Both the position numbers and the translations under genes were made by a program. A DNA stretch of 64,000 nucleotides. Origin: Cohnella abietis (lineage in GTDB: Bacteria > Bacillota > Bacilli > Paenibacillales > Paenibacillaceae). Under the pieces are notes generated by a model, which saw only the letters and a list, made by a program, of their open reading frames with translations, did no database searches and was not told the origin of the DNA. Positions 27,693 through 35,890 of this stretch are shown piece by piece. The stretch's first letter is position 1. Each line of letters opens with the position of its first letter. Where the stretch lies: NCBI RefSeq assembly GCF_004295585.1, contig NZ_AP019400.1:1207501-1271500 (forward strand). The letters are read 5' to 3'.

Positions 27693-27722
27693 TAATCAGT
27701 CCTCATGAGGGAGGGAATTCCT

Positions 27723-29960
27723 TTGAAGCCAAATTTGCTAGCAGCTATACCAGAGCAACATGCCAGATTTATTCAACTGCCTAATGCGGAGGGACACAAC
27801 GCTGTCTGGGACTTCGTACGCTCTCCAAATGGTCGATTTTATGTTACCGTCTGCGGGGAAAATGAAAAACCACTAACGGCTTTACTGTATGAATATGAAC
27901 CGAAGACGGGTGCGCTGCGTTTAATTTTTGATGTGGCGAAAATATGGATTGTCAGCTCTGAGGAAATGCCGCCTAGTAAAATACATACGAGTATTGATTT
28001 CTTACCGGACGGACGGCTCATTATGGCTACCCATAATACGGCTCCTGCACCTAATCATAAGCAATGGATGTTCGAGCAGCATTATGAGCATCCGTGGGAA
28101 GGGTATCCCGGGTCCATTCTGATGATCGTGAATCCGGACACGAATGAAGTGCAGGTCAAAGGTATTCCTGTACCACGGGAAAGTATTTATGGAGGCATGC
28201 TCGGTAACGATCCGCGATACTATTATTTTCTCGGTTATATGAGGGGACATTTCTATAGAATTGATCTGGAAACGAATGAAGTGAAGGATTATGGCAAGGT
28301 GTCCGAGTTCTCTTCCTGTCGGCTGGTGAAGGATGCTCAAGGACGGTTTTATGGAAGCTCTTACACGGGCAGCTTTTGGAGGTATGACCCTACTACGGAC
28401 GAGATAGAGGATTTGAAGCTTAGCTTCCTCCCTCCAAGTGGCACGAAGCATCGCAGACAATTCATATTTGCACTCCATACGCCGAGGAATACACTTCTCT
28501 TAGTCAGTAATATGGATGGGGAAATCATCGAGCTGCACCCTGAGACACTAGAGGTTACTCGACACGGGTCTATTTTACCGGATCATGTTCCATCTATTAA
28601 TGGGTATGGCATTGGTGGCTTTGCAGCAGATAAAAACTTCGTAATCTACTATGGGCTTAAGACGCATGATGAGTACTGTCCAATTCGGTTAGTTCGCTGG
28701 GATCTTCTTGGTGGTGGGAAGCCGGAAAACCTGGGGTTAATTACTTGGGGCGGGAAAGACTCTCAATATATTTGTGAAATGATTTTCGACGACGAGGGCT
28801 TGCTTCATATGGTAGATGTGTGTGGGGAGTTCTCACCGTACATTTTGACCGTTGATGTCGACAAGCTAGAGCCGCCGGGAGTTGAGGCAGCCCATGCAGC
28901 TCTGAGACCTTATGTTGAACCAGATTATAACGGCGTCGGCAAAGCGGCCTTTATGCATATTGATGCAAAGGAAGTTAGCACATTGCCTCTACACCAGCAT
29001 ATGGGCTGGAAGGATACAGCAGTTAGCTACGTATATGCAGCTAGCGGTAGAGTGTATACCCTTGGGGGTCAACAAAGCCTGATTTTAACTGAGTCTGAAT
29101 ATTCCGGGAATGATCCACTAAGGATTAGAACGATATACGAAAATGGAGCGCCATTATCCAGCATTCAAGCTCACTCTAGTAGAGCATATGTGCTAACGAC
29201 GGACAATAAAATACTTCTAGTAGATCTCATAGGTGGCAGCTGTGAAGAGGCGGTTGTAGTACCGCAAGAAATTAAGCTGAAAAGGCTTCTTCACGCTGAT
29301 TTAGATGAGGGTGGGCTACTGATCAGCGACAGCGAAGGTTCCATTTTCGTATATTCAGAAGGTAGCTTCCGTAAGCTTAAGCAGCTTCAAATTCAGCCAG
29401 ATGAAGGTCATATTATTAAGCTGGACAGTAATAGATTGCTATTATCCGGTCAAGATGATGAGATCGTGATCTACGATATTAAGGAGGAAAGCTCCGAGGT
29501 TTTGAACGTGAAATCGGCTTCGATTAGAGGCAGAATGTTCAAGGCGACAATTACGGGGGGAGTCGTTCTATCCGACGGCACTGTTGTAGCAGGAACCTTG
29601 GACGGCATGCTGTTCTGTTTAACACCGGATCTGCAGACAAGAACTGTATATGGCAGATTTTACTCCAATGGACAGCTGCGTCACTTCATTAAGCGCTCGA
29701 ATGATGAGGTGCTTGGTATTTATGGGGGCGTAAAAGAAGCGGGGCATGTGTTCCATTATTCTCGCGAGCATGGCTTCGTTGACTTGGGAAGGCCGCGTAT
29801 GATCAAAGATAATGCGGAGCTGAATGGTCGCGTTTCGGAATTTGGCAATATCCATCATATCTCTGCTGTGACGTATGATAACGAGGGAGATTGTCTTTGT
29901 GTCGCCTCTGCAGAATTGTACGGCTGTGTCATTCGGTATACCGGTGTCGTATTTCCTTAA
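27723..29960 (+). CDS. Cytosolic beta-propeller-like protein of unknown function
   Basis: A protein of about 745 aa without a signal peptide. Repeated blade-like segments (WDFVRSPNGRFYVTV, IDFLPDGRLIMAT, CRLVKDAQGRFYGSSYTG, HHISAVTYDNEGDCLCVAS) suggest one or two beta-propellers of the SMP-30/NHL/PQQ general type. TTG at 27723, 8 nt after GGGAGGG, is a better start than ATG at 27705, which would place that site inside the gene. It follows the uncharacterised gene within 31 bp. It may be a lactonase-like or lyase-like enzyme, or a scaffold. The function is not known. Confidence 0.6.
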   Translation: MKPNLLAAIPEQHARFIQLPNAEGHNAVWDFVRSPNGRFYVTVCGENEKPLTALLYEYEPKTGALRLIFDVAKIWIVSSEEMPPSKIHTSIDFLPDGRLIMATHNTAPAPNHKQWMFEQHYEHPWEGYPGSILMIVNPDTNEVQVKGIPVPRESIYGGMLGNDPRYYYFLGYMRGHFYRIDLETNEVKDYGKVSEFSSCRLVKDAQGRFYGSSYTGSFWRYDPTTDEIEDLKLSFLPPSGTKHRRQFIFALHTPRNTLLLVSNMDGEIIELHPETLEVTRHGSILPDHVPSINGYGIGGFAADKNFVIYYGLKTHDEYCPIRLVRWDLLGGGKPENLGLITWGGKDSQYICEMIFDDEGLLHMVDVCGEFSPYILTVDVDKLEPPGVEAAHAALRPYVEPDYNGVGKAAFMHIDAKEVSTLPLHQHMGWKDTAVSYVYAASGRVYTLGGQQSLILTESEYSGNDPLRIRTIYENGAPLSSIQAHSSRAYVLTTDNKILLVDLIGGSCEEAVVVPQEIKLKRLLHADLDEGGLLISDSEGSIFVYSEGSFRKLKQLQIQPDEGHIIKLDSNRLLLSGQDDEIVIYDIKEESSEVLNVKSASIRGRMFKATITGGVVLSDGTVVAGTLDGMLFCLTPDLQTRTVYGRFYSNGQLRHFIKRSNDEVLGIYGGVKEAGHVFHYSREHGFVDLGRPRMIKDNAELNGRVSEFGNIHHISAVTYDNEGDCLCVASAELYGCVIRYTGVVFP

Positions 29961-30014
29961 TTGGAAGTGAGAGTTCATAAACAGAGCATTCGCGCAAAGG
30001 CAGGAGGGGTACAA

Positions 30015-32351
30015 ATGAGCGGAGTGGAATTCGTTACAAAGGGTATGCGGGAAGTGGAGGAGCAGTATGATATTGTCGTTTGCGGTGGCGGACTTGCGGG
30101 ATTCTCTGCTGCGGTCGCTGCAGCTCGTCATGGGGCAAAGGTATGTCTCGTGCAGGATCGTCCAGTATTTGGAGGCAATAGCTCTTCCGAAATTCGCGTA
30201 CCTCCGCAAGGGGCGGCTAGTTATCATGCTTATGCTCGAGAGACAGGCATTATTTCAGAGCTTTTAATTGAGGAGCGGGCGATTAATCACGAAAGTCCGA
30301 TATTCGATAACGGCTATATTAACAGTGTGTGGGACATGGTGATGTACAACATGGCAGTGACGACACCAGGTCTTACTTTCCGGTTGAATTCATCGGTTAC
30401 GGATGTTGTTCTAAGTGACGAGCGAACAGTAGAAGCGGTAGTAGTGCGTGTCAACCATGCCGAAACCGAGCTACTGCTAAGAGCGCGTACCTTCATAGAT
30501 TGCACGGGTGACGGTGTTGTGGCAGCGCTTGCGGGCTGTAAGTGGCGCTATGGAACAGAGGGCCAGGAAGAATTCGGTGAGCCTCATGCTCCGTTACAGG
30601 CAACTGATGCGGTAATGGGTAGCTCTATCCATTTTAAGGCCAAAAACGTGGGGTTCCCAGTGCCTTTCACTGCGCCGGATTGGGCAGTTTATTATGACAA
30701 TCCTGACTTCTTCTGGAAGCGGGGCAGGGGTGTGAATCCTTACAGTGGCTTCTGGTGGATTGAATTGTCCGTGCCTTGGCATACGATTCATGACAATGAA
30801 ACCTTGCGGCATGAATTAACGAGGCATGTACTCGGTATATGGGATTATATTAAAAACCGCGATCCTGTTCTCATTGATGAAGCTCAGAATTATGCGTTGG
30901 ACTGGATCGGTCAAGTTCCCGGAAAGCGAGAGAGCCGCAGAATTATCGGCGAATATCTGATGACGGAGCATGATGCGCTTCAAAAGACGGAGTTCCCGGA
31001 TGAGATCGCATATGGTGGCTGGTTTATCGATCTACATGAGCCGGGGGGACTACTGGCTGAATATAGCGAAAAGTCGGCTGTTGAGGAGCATGAGACACAA
31101 GATTATATGGCAAAGAGTTATGTTGGCCCGTTCGGAATTCCTTTGCGGATTTTAATTGCTAAGGATATGAACAATCTCATGATGGCAGGGCGCAATGTCA
31201 GTGTCACGCATGCTGCACTCGGTACCGTGCGAGTCATGGGTACGACCGCGATAATGGGGCAAGCAGCGGGAACGGCGGCCGCACTTGCTCTTAGAGACGG
31301 TATACATGTACGAGAGGTACCGGATAGGAACATTCGCGAGGTTCAGCAGGCATTGCTGCGAGACGGCTGCTTCTTGCCGAATGTGGTGAATGAGGACCCA
31401 GATGATTTGGCTCGCAAGGCAGCAGCGCGTGCGAGCAGCGAAGCAACACTTGCCCCAGTCGGACCTGGGCCGCAGCGGGATGATAAGAAAACGCAGGATG
31501 ATGTGCTGACCAAGACGAGGGGGCAATGGATCGCCGTTGGAGCGGAGCGCATTGATTCGGTTTCCGTATGCGTCAGTAATGATTCGAATGAAGATCATGT
31601 CGTTGAGGCCCGTATTTACGTAGTAGACCATCTGTGGGATTATCGAGTGGAGGCAGGGCAGCCTTTAGCTACAACTACCCTAACGATATCACCCGGCAAG
31701 GAAATGTGGGTGGATTGGTCTGTTGATCTGAATGTGCAGGAGCTACGTGGAACTTATATTCGATTAGATGTGCTCGCGAATCCATTCATTCGGTGGCACT
31801 CAGCAGCATCAATTGAACCCGGTCATGTAAGTGCTTACGAGATCGGGGAAGGGAAGATGCGTAAGCTCGGCCCAGGGGTGATGATGAGCTTGCGGGTGGA
31901 GCCTCCACAGTGCTGTTACGAGGCAAGTAATGTGTTAAGCGGAGTAACGCGTCCTTATCGCAATACAAATCTCTGGCGGTCAGACCCGACTGAAGCTTTG
32001 CCACAATGGTTAGAGCTATGTTGGGATGAGCCAGTAGAGCTAGGGACTATAGAGCTTACCTTTCCAGGCAACTTGCTACGTGGATATACTCTAGATCCTT
32101 CGTTCTACAAGGATCCGCAGTGCCCGAAGGACATTAAGGTTGAAGCCTACGTCGAGGGACGTTGGATAGAGCTTGCGTCGTTACTAGGCAATTATCAGAG
32201 AAGACGTGTTATTACGCTGCAAACATCTGTCCTTACCGATTTATTGCGTGTGACGGTGCTTGCAACGAATGGTGACCCTTCTGCTGGAATCTATGAAATC
32301 AGATGTTATTCGAGCGTATCCGGGAAAGAAACGGATCGCGGCGAGCAATAA
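30015..32351 (+). CDS. FAD-dependent oxidoreductase (FAD_oxidored type) with C-terminal discoidin-like domain
   Basis: A 778-aa cytosolic protein. The FAD-binding Rossmann motif is CGGGLAG at residues 23-29, followed by QDRPVFGGNSSSEIRV at 47-62, which is diagnostic of the FAD_oxidored family. A second conserved block, NLMMAGRNVSVTHAALGTVRVMGT, lies near 386-409. The last 160 residues (WLELCWDEPVELGTIELTF...) resemble an F5/8 type C, carbohydrate-binding-like sandwich. ATG at 30015 has AGGAGGGG six bases upstream and is preferred over the upstream in-frame TTG at 29961. Family members occur in polysaccharide loci, but their substrates are largely unestablished. Oxidation of a sugar or glycoside is the likely role here. 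Confidence 0.8.
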   Translation: MSGVEFVTKGMREVEEQYDIVVCGGGLAGFSAAVAAARHGAKVCLVQDRPVFGGNSSSEIRVPPQGAASYHAYARETGIISELLIEERAINHESPIFDNGYINSVWDMVMYNMAVTTPGLTFRLNSSVTDVVLSDERTVEAVVVRVNHAETELLLRARTFIDCTGDGVVAALAGCKWRYGTEGQEEFGEPHAPLQATDAVMGSSIHFKAKNVGFPVPFTAPDWAVYYDNPDFFWKRGRGVNPYSGFWWIELSVPWHTIHDNETLRHELTRHVLGIWDYIKNRDPVLIDEAQNYALDWIGQVPGKRESRRIIGEYLMTEHDALQKTEFPDEIAYGGWFIDLHEPGGLLAEYSEKSAVEEHETQDYMAKSYVGPFGIPLRILIAKDMNNLMMAGRNVSVTHAALGTVRVMGTTAIMGQAAGTAAALALRDGIHVREVPDRNIREVQQALLRDGCFLPNVVNEDPDDLARKAAARASSEATLAPVGPGPQRDDKKTQDDVLTKTRGQWIAVGAERIDSVSVCVSNDSNEDHVVEARIYVVDHLWDYRVEAGQPLATTTLTISPGKEMWVDWSVDLNVQELRGTYIRLDVLANPFIRWHSAASIEPGHVSAYEIGEGKMRKLGPGVMMSLRVEPPQCCYEASNVLSGVTRPYRNTNLWRSDPTEALPQWLELCWDEPVELGTIELTFPGNLLRGYTLDPSFYKDPQCPKDIKVEAYVEGRWIELASLLGNYQRRRVITLQTSVLTDLLRVTVLATNGDPSAGIYEIRCYSSVSGKETDRGEQ

Positions 32352-32406
32352 CCTGCTTGATCCATATCTGTATCCGTAACTTTTATAGTAGTCAGGAGGA
32401 ATAGCA

Positions 32407-33156
32407 ATGAACATGCTACAGGATAAAGTCATATTGATAACAGGCTGTTTGGGCTCGCTTGGTCGCTCAGCTGTCGCTATGTTTCTAGATAGGGGGGCGA
32501 CAGTTTACGGCTGCGATCGAATACCGCTGGATCCCCTTTCCGAAATCGGACAATTGCAGGAACAGTACAGTGAACAGCGTTTCATTTACAAGCAGGCGGA
32601 TATGTGCGACGAGCTGGAGGTACAGGCAGTCATAGCCGATGTTGAGTATTGCTTCGGGAAGCTAAATGGCACCTATCATAATGTATATACGAGCGGGTGG
32701 AAGCCAGCAGTGGAAATGTCCCTAGAGGAATGGGACAACTGTATCCGAGGCACACTTACAAGCACATTTTTGTTAAATAAATATGCTATTCCTTTGCTCA
32801 TCCGTTCTGGAGGTGGCTCTATCGTCAACACATCCTCCATTTTGGGTCAGGTTGTTAAGAAGGAATCTCTTGCTTATGGGGCGGCTAAAGCTGGTATGAA
32901 TCAGATGACGCGGGTTATCGCAGCTGAATACGCGGAGCAAGGTATTCGTGCTAATGTACTTGTGCCTGGGGACTTCGATACGAAAGAATCGAATGCCCGC
33001 CAGTCGGAGCAACAGAAGGCGGCTATGAAGAACATTGCTTGGCTTGGCCGAAGTGGGAATACGGACGAAATTAACGAAGTAGCTGCATTCCTGTTATCGG
33101 ATGCTTCGTCCTATGTGACGGGATCACTCTATCAAGTTGACGGGGGTTTTCACTAA
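32407..33156 (+). CDS. Short-chain dehydrogenase/reductase (SDR)
   Basis: A 249-aa classical SDR. The NAD(P)-binding motif TGCLGSLG lies at residues 12-19, the catalytic serine is in NTSSIL, and the catalytic pair is Y157-GAA-K161. The C-terminus SYVTGSLYQVDGGFH is typical. D36 at the end of strand 2 (YGCDRIP) suggests NAD rather than NADP. AGGAGG lies 7 nt before the ATG. In this operon it could oxidise an aldose at C1 to the lactone, the substrate for the SMP-30-type protein at 33761, or reduce a keto-sugar. Confidence 0.88.
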   Translation: MNMLQDKVILITGCLGSLGRSAVAMFLDRGATVYGCDRIPLDPLSEIGQLQEQYSEQRFIYKQADMCDELEVQAVIADVEYCFGKLNGTYHNVYTSGWKPAVEMSLEEWDNCIRGTLTSTFLLNKYAIPLLIRSGGGSIVNTSSILGQVVKKESLAYGAAKAGMNQMTRVIAAEYAEQGIRANVLVPGDFDTKESNARQSEQQKAAMKNIAWLGRSGNTDEINEVAAFLLSDASSYVTGSLYQVDGGFH

Positions 33157-33747
33157 ATGAAAAATATAGCTTGCTCTTACGTTAAGTACGATGACCAGGT
33201 ATGGGGGAGCCTGCCAACTGAATCACTGGTTGATGTGGCGACCGGCGGAAAGGTGCGCCAGAGAACTCTGCTTCAGACTTGCTGGGATTCGGAGGCTATC
33301 TATGTCCGGTTTGAATGTGAGGACGATCATACAGTTGCCGATTACTTGAACCGGGACGATCCACTCTATGATCAAGATGTCGTAGAGATTTTCCTTGATG
33401 AGGAAGGCTTGGGACAGAGGTACATCGAGCTTGAAATCAGTCCTAGGAACGTTATTTTCGATGCCATCATTCAGAATCATGGTGAGAAAATCGATGTCAA
33501 CAAGGAGTGGGATGCAGAGGGCCTTGAGACAAGCGTTCATACAGAGGGAGAACTCCGTATTTACTTAATCAAGCTTCCATTTATACATTTCAAACAAACA
33601 CCAGAAATAGGTACACAGTGGCGCGTGAACTTCTATCGAATCGATGATAATCGGGAGGGGCAGCGCGAATTTCAGGCATGGTCACCGACTGGCGCAATTG
33701 ATTATCATATTTCGTCTAAATTCGGCACCCTCATCTTTGAAGGGTAA
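33157..33747 (+). CDS. Cytosolic CBM9/DOMON-like carbohydrate-binding protein
   Basis: A 196-aa protein. The whole chain matches the CBM9-like sandwich found at the end of bacterial glycan enzymes (LLQTCWDSEAIYVRFECEDDH, DQDVVEIFLDEEG, YIELEISPRNVIFDA, WRVNFYRIDDN, FQAWSPTG). There is no signal peptide, membrane segment or attached catalytic domain. The ATG follows the SDR stop directly, so the two are translationally coupled. Such modules normally sit on secreted enzymes; alone in the cytosol it may bind a sugar intermediate, or it may be an enzyme in its own right. Confidence 0.7.
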   Translation: MKNIACSYVKYDDQVWGSLPTESLVDVATGGKVRQRTLLQTCWDSEAIYVRFECEDDHTVADYLNRDDPLYDQDVVEIFLDEEGLGQRYIELEISPRNVIFDAIIQNHGEKIDVNKEWDAEGLETSVHTEGELRIYLIKLPFIHFKQTPEIGTQWRVNFYRIDDNREGQREFQAWSPTGAIDYHISSKFGTLIFEG

Positions 33748-33760
33748 GGTGGTGTATACA

Positions 33761-34588
33761 ATGAACTATATTAGTCATTCATTAACAGAGCCAGGGAGCT
33801 TCACCAGTGGAATTGAAGGTCCTGCGTGTGATAGGGAAGGCAACATCTACGCTGTTAATTTTGCTAAGTCGGCTACAATTGGCTTAGTGACCCCGCAAGG
33901 GGAGGGCAGTATATTCATTGAGCTGCCGAATGGAAGCATCGGCAACGGAATTCGTTTTAACCGGGAAGGCGATATGTTCATTGCCGATTTTGTAAATCAC
34001 AATATTCTTAAGGTTGATAGAGCTACGAAGCAGCTGTCTGTGCATGGGCATGAGCCGAGCATGAATCAGCCTAATGACATTGCTATTACAAGAAATGGTG
34101 TTATATTTGCAAGCGATCCGAACTGGGATAAAGGTACGGGGAACATGTGGCGCATTGATCTTGATGGGACAGTAACGCTGCTCGAAGCGAATATGGGAAC
34201 GACAAATGGTATAGAGGTAAGCCCGGACGAAACAGTGCTCTATGTTAATGAAACGGTACAGCGTACGATCTGGGCATACGATTTGAATGAGCGTGGAGAA
34301 ATTAGTAATAAGCGTATCCTTATTGCATTTCCTGATCATTTGCTTGATGGGATGCGCTGCGACATGGAAGGGAATTTATATGCGACGCGCTTCGGTAAAG
34401 GGGTTATAGCCGTTATTTCTCCGCAAGGCGAGCTGCTGCGTGAGGTTAAGCTGGAAGGGACAGACTGTACGAACCTGACCTTCGGAGGACCAGAGGGCAA
34501 GCATTGTTATGTCACGGTATCAGACATTGGTAATCTGCAAGTATTTACGGTAGAGCATCCCGGACGTTGCTGGGGAATGTGGAAATAG
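33761..34588 (+). CDS. SMP-30/gluconolactonase-family protein
   Basis: A 275-aa six-bladed propeller. Motifs are GIEGPACDREGNIYAVNF (with the N-terminal metal-binding glutamate), GNGIRFNREGDMFIADF, NQPNDIAITRNGVIFASDP, TNGIEVSPDETVLYVNET and LDGMRCDMEGNLYATRF. These carry the conserved E, N, N and D positions of the single divalent-cation site. The ATG at 33761 after GGTGG is the start; a longer in-frame reading from 33644 would overlap the preceding gene. The likely reaction is hydrolysis of a sugar lactone formed by one of the operon dehydrogenases. Confidence 0.85.
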   Translation: MNYISHSLTEPGSFTSGIEGPACDREGNIYAVNFAKSATIGLVTPQGEGSIFIELPNGSIGNGIRFNREGDMFIADFVNHNILKVDRATKQLSVHGHEPSMNQPNDIAITRNGVIFASDPNWDKGTGNMWRIDLDGTVTLLEANMGTTNGIEVSPDETVLYVNETVQRTIWAYDLNERGEISNKRILIAFPDHLLDGMRCDMEGNLYATRFGKGVIAVISPQGELLREVKLEGTDCTNLTFGGPEGKHCYVTVSDIGNLQVFTVEHPGRCWGMWK

Positions 34589-34600
34589 GGGGATGAGCGA

Positions 34601-35398
34601 GTGAAGAAGTCATTTCTGTATCAGGAGCATACAAGAGAGCAAATTACACAGATGGCGGAGGACGGATATATGGTGGTTGTAGCGCTAGCTGCAACCGAGC
34701 AGCATGGTCCGCATCTGCCAGTATTTACAGATAGTCTAATTGGTGGGGCTGTGGCCACAGAAGCGGTAGAACAAGCGGCCAAGGCTGTTCCGGTGCTACT
34801 CTGTCCGCTCATCCCGATCGGCTGCTCTGATCATCATCTCAGGTTTGGTGGGACGCTGTCCTTCTCCTCGGCTACCTATCTGCAGATGCTTAGAGATATC
34901 GGTGAAAGTCTAGTTTCTAATGGGTTTCGTAAAATCGTATTTCTGAACGGGCATGGCGGTAACGAGCCGATGATGCATCAGACGGCTAATGATCTCGCTG
35001 TTAAACACCCCGTGTGGACAGCCTCCGCTTCGTATTGGAGCATTTCCCGTGAGGCGTTACGTGCAGTGAATGCGGATGAGGTTGGTATGGTGCCAGGGCA
35101 TGCGGGTGGGTTCGAGACAGCTGCCATTATGGCTTTACGTGAGGATTTGGTTGCTAAAGAGGAATTGGCGACTGAGCATGAGGGGCGTGCATGGATAAAC
35201 TCCGGACCTGCCGGCACATTCATCGGTCGACACCAGGAGCTAACCGGAGTTGATGGTTACACGGACGCACCGCATTTGGCGACGAAGGAGCGGGGCGAAC
35301 GGTATTTAGAGGCAATCAATCGCAGTGTGGGGGATTGGCTCATTAAGGTGTATCATTCGATGGAACAAGGGGAAGAGAGCATAAAAGCACCTTCATGA
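34601..35398 (+). CDS. Creatininase-family amidohydrolase
   Basis: A 265-aa protein. Metal-ligand motifs match the family: E33-Q-H35-GPHLPVFTD44, LNGHGGNEP near residues 115-123, and PGHAGGFETA near 166-175. The start is GTG at 34601 after GGGGGAT. Family members hydrolyse cyclic or linear amides (creatinine, some N-formyl compounds), and many are linked to sugar or cofactor loci without a known substrate. In this operon, after the lactonase, an amide or a ring-opened product is possible. It is the last gene before the hairpin at 35454. Confidence 0.85.
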   Translation: MKKSFLYQEHTREQITQMAEDGYMVVVALAATEQHGPHLPVFTDSLIGGAVATEAVEQAAKAVPVLLCPLIPIGCSDHHLRFGGTLSFSSATYLQMLRDIGESLVSNGFRKIVFLNGHGGNEPMMHQTANDLAVKHPVWTASASYWSISREALRAVNADEVGMVPGHAGGFETAAIMALREDLVAKEELATEHEGRAWINSGPAGTFIGRHQELTGVDGYTDAPHLATKERGERYLEAINRSVGDWLIKVYHSMEQGEESIKAPS

Positions 35399-35453
35399 TA
35401 ACGAAAGCCATACATTTAGAGTTAGCATTTAGCGAGACTAGTATAGTACGAGT

Positions 35454-35484
35454 AACGCCCGCAGGAGATTATCCTACGGGCGTT
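35454..35484. terminator. Bidirectional terminator between the oxidoreductase operon and the Rid gene
   Basis: AACGCCCG (35454-35461) pairs with CGGGCGTT (35477-35484), with an inner AGGA/TCCT stem. The plus strand is followed by a modest T-rich tract. It lies between two convergent genes. Confidence 0.75.
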
Positions 35485-35495
35485 GTTTCCTACTC

Positions 35496-35867
35496 TTATT
35501 TGCGAAGCTTGGCGATAACGTCGATTTCGACGAGTAGATCAAAGTTAAGATCACAGTATATAAGCGTTCTAGCAGGATAAGGGCGTGGAATAATATCGGC
35601 ATAAATACGATTGAACTGCTCATAATCCGAACGGTTCTTTAAATAGATATTTACTTTAACGATATCTTCTAGGGTTAATCCGGATTGAGATAAAATAATT
35701 GTAATGTTTTCCAGAGTCAGAATGGTCTGGCCCTCCAGATCATCAGCGGTTATTTTACCGGTGATTGGATCGGTGCCGCCCTGTCCGGATACAAATAGTA
35801 GGGAATCTGATTGGGATGAAGCAGCAAATGGAAGCTCATCCATTCCATATTTGATTTCCATAGTCAA
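35496..35867 (-). CDS. RidA/YjgF-family protein
   Basis: A 123-aa protein with the Rid signature YPARTLIYCDL near the C-terminus, including the arginine that holds the imine or enamine carboxylate in deaminating members, and SLLFVSGQGGTDP near the N-terminus. RidA proteins hydrolyse reactive 2-aminoacrylate-type imines; other branches act on different carbonyl or imine compounds. It starts 23 bp after the stop of the minus-strand binding-protein gene, so it is cotranscribed with it, an unusual pairing. Confidence 0.88.
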   Translation of the reverse strand: MTMEIKYGMDELPFAASSQSDSLLFVSGQGGTDPITGKITADDLEGQTILTLENITIILSQSGLTLEDIVKVNIYLKNRSDYEQFNRIYADIIPRPYPARTLIYCDLNFDLLVEIDVIAKLRK

Positions 35868-35890
35868 CAGTCATGTTCCTCTCCGCTGAG

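Noticed and set aside
29619..30227. 202-codon antisense ORF across two genes
   Set aside because: It lies opposite two well-supported coding genes and shows no family features.
33644..33760. Upstream start for the SMP-30 protein
   Set aside because: It would overlap the CBM9-like gene by about 100 bp. The ATG at 33761 has a ribosome binding site.
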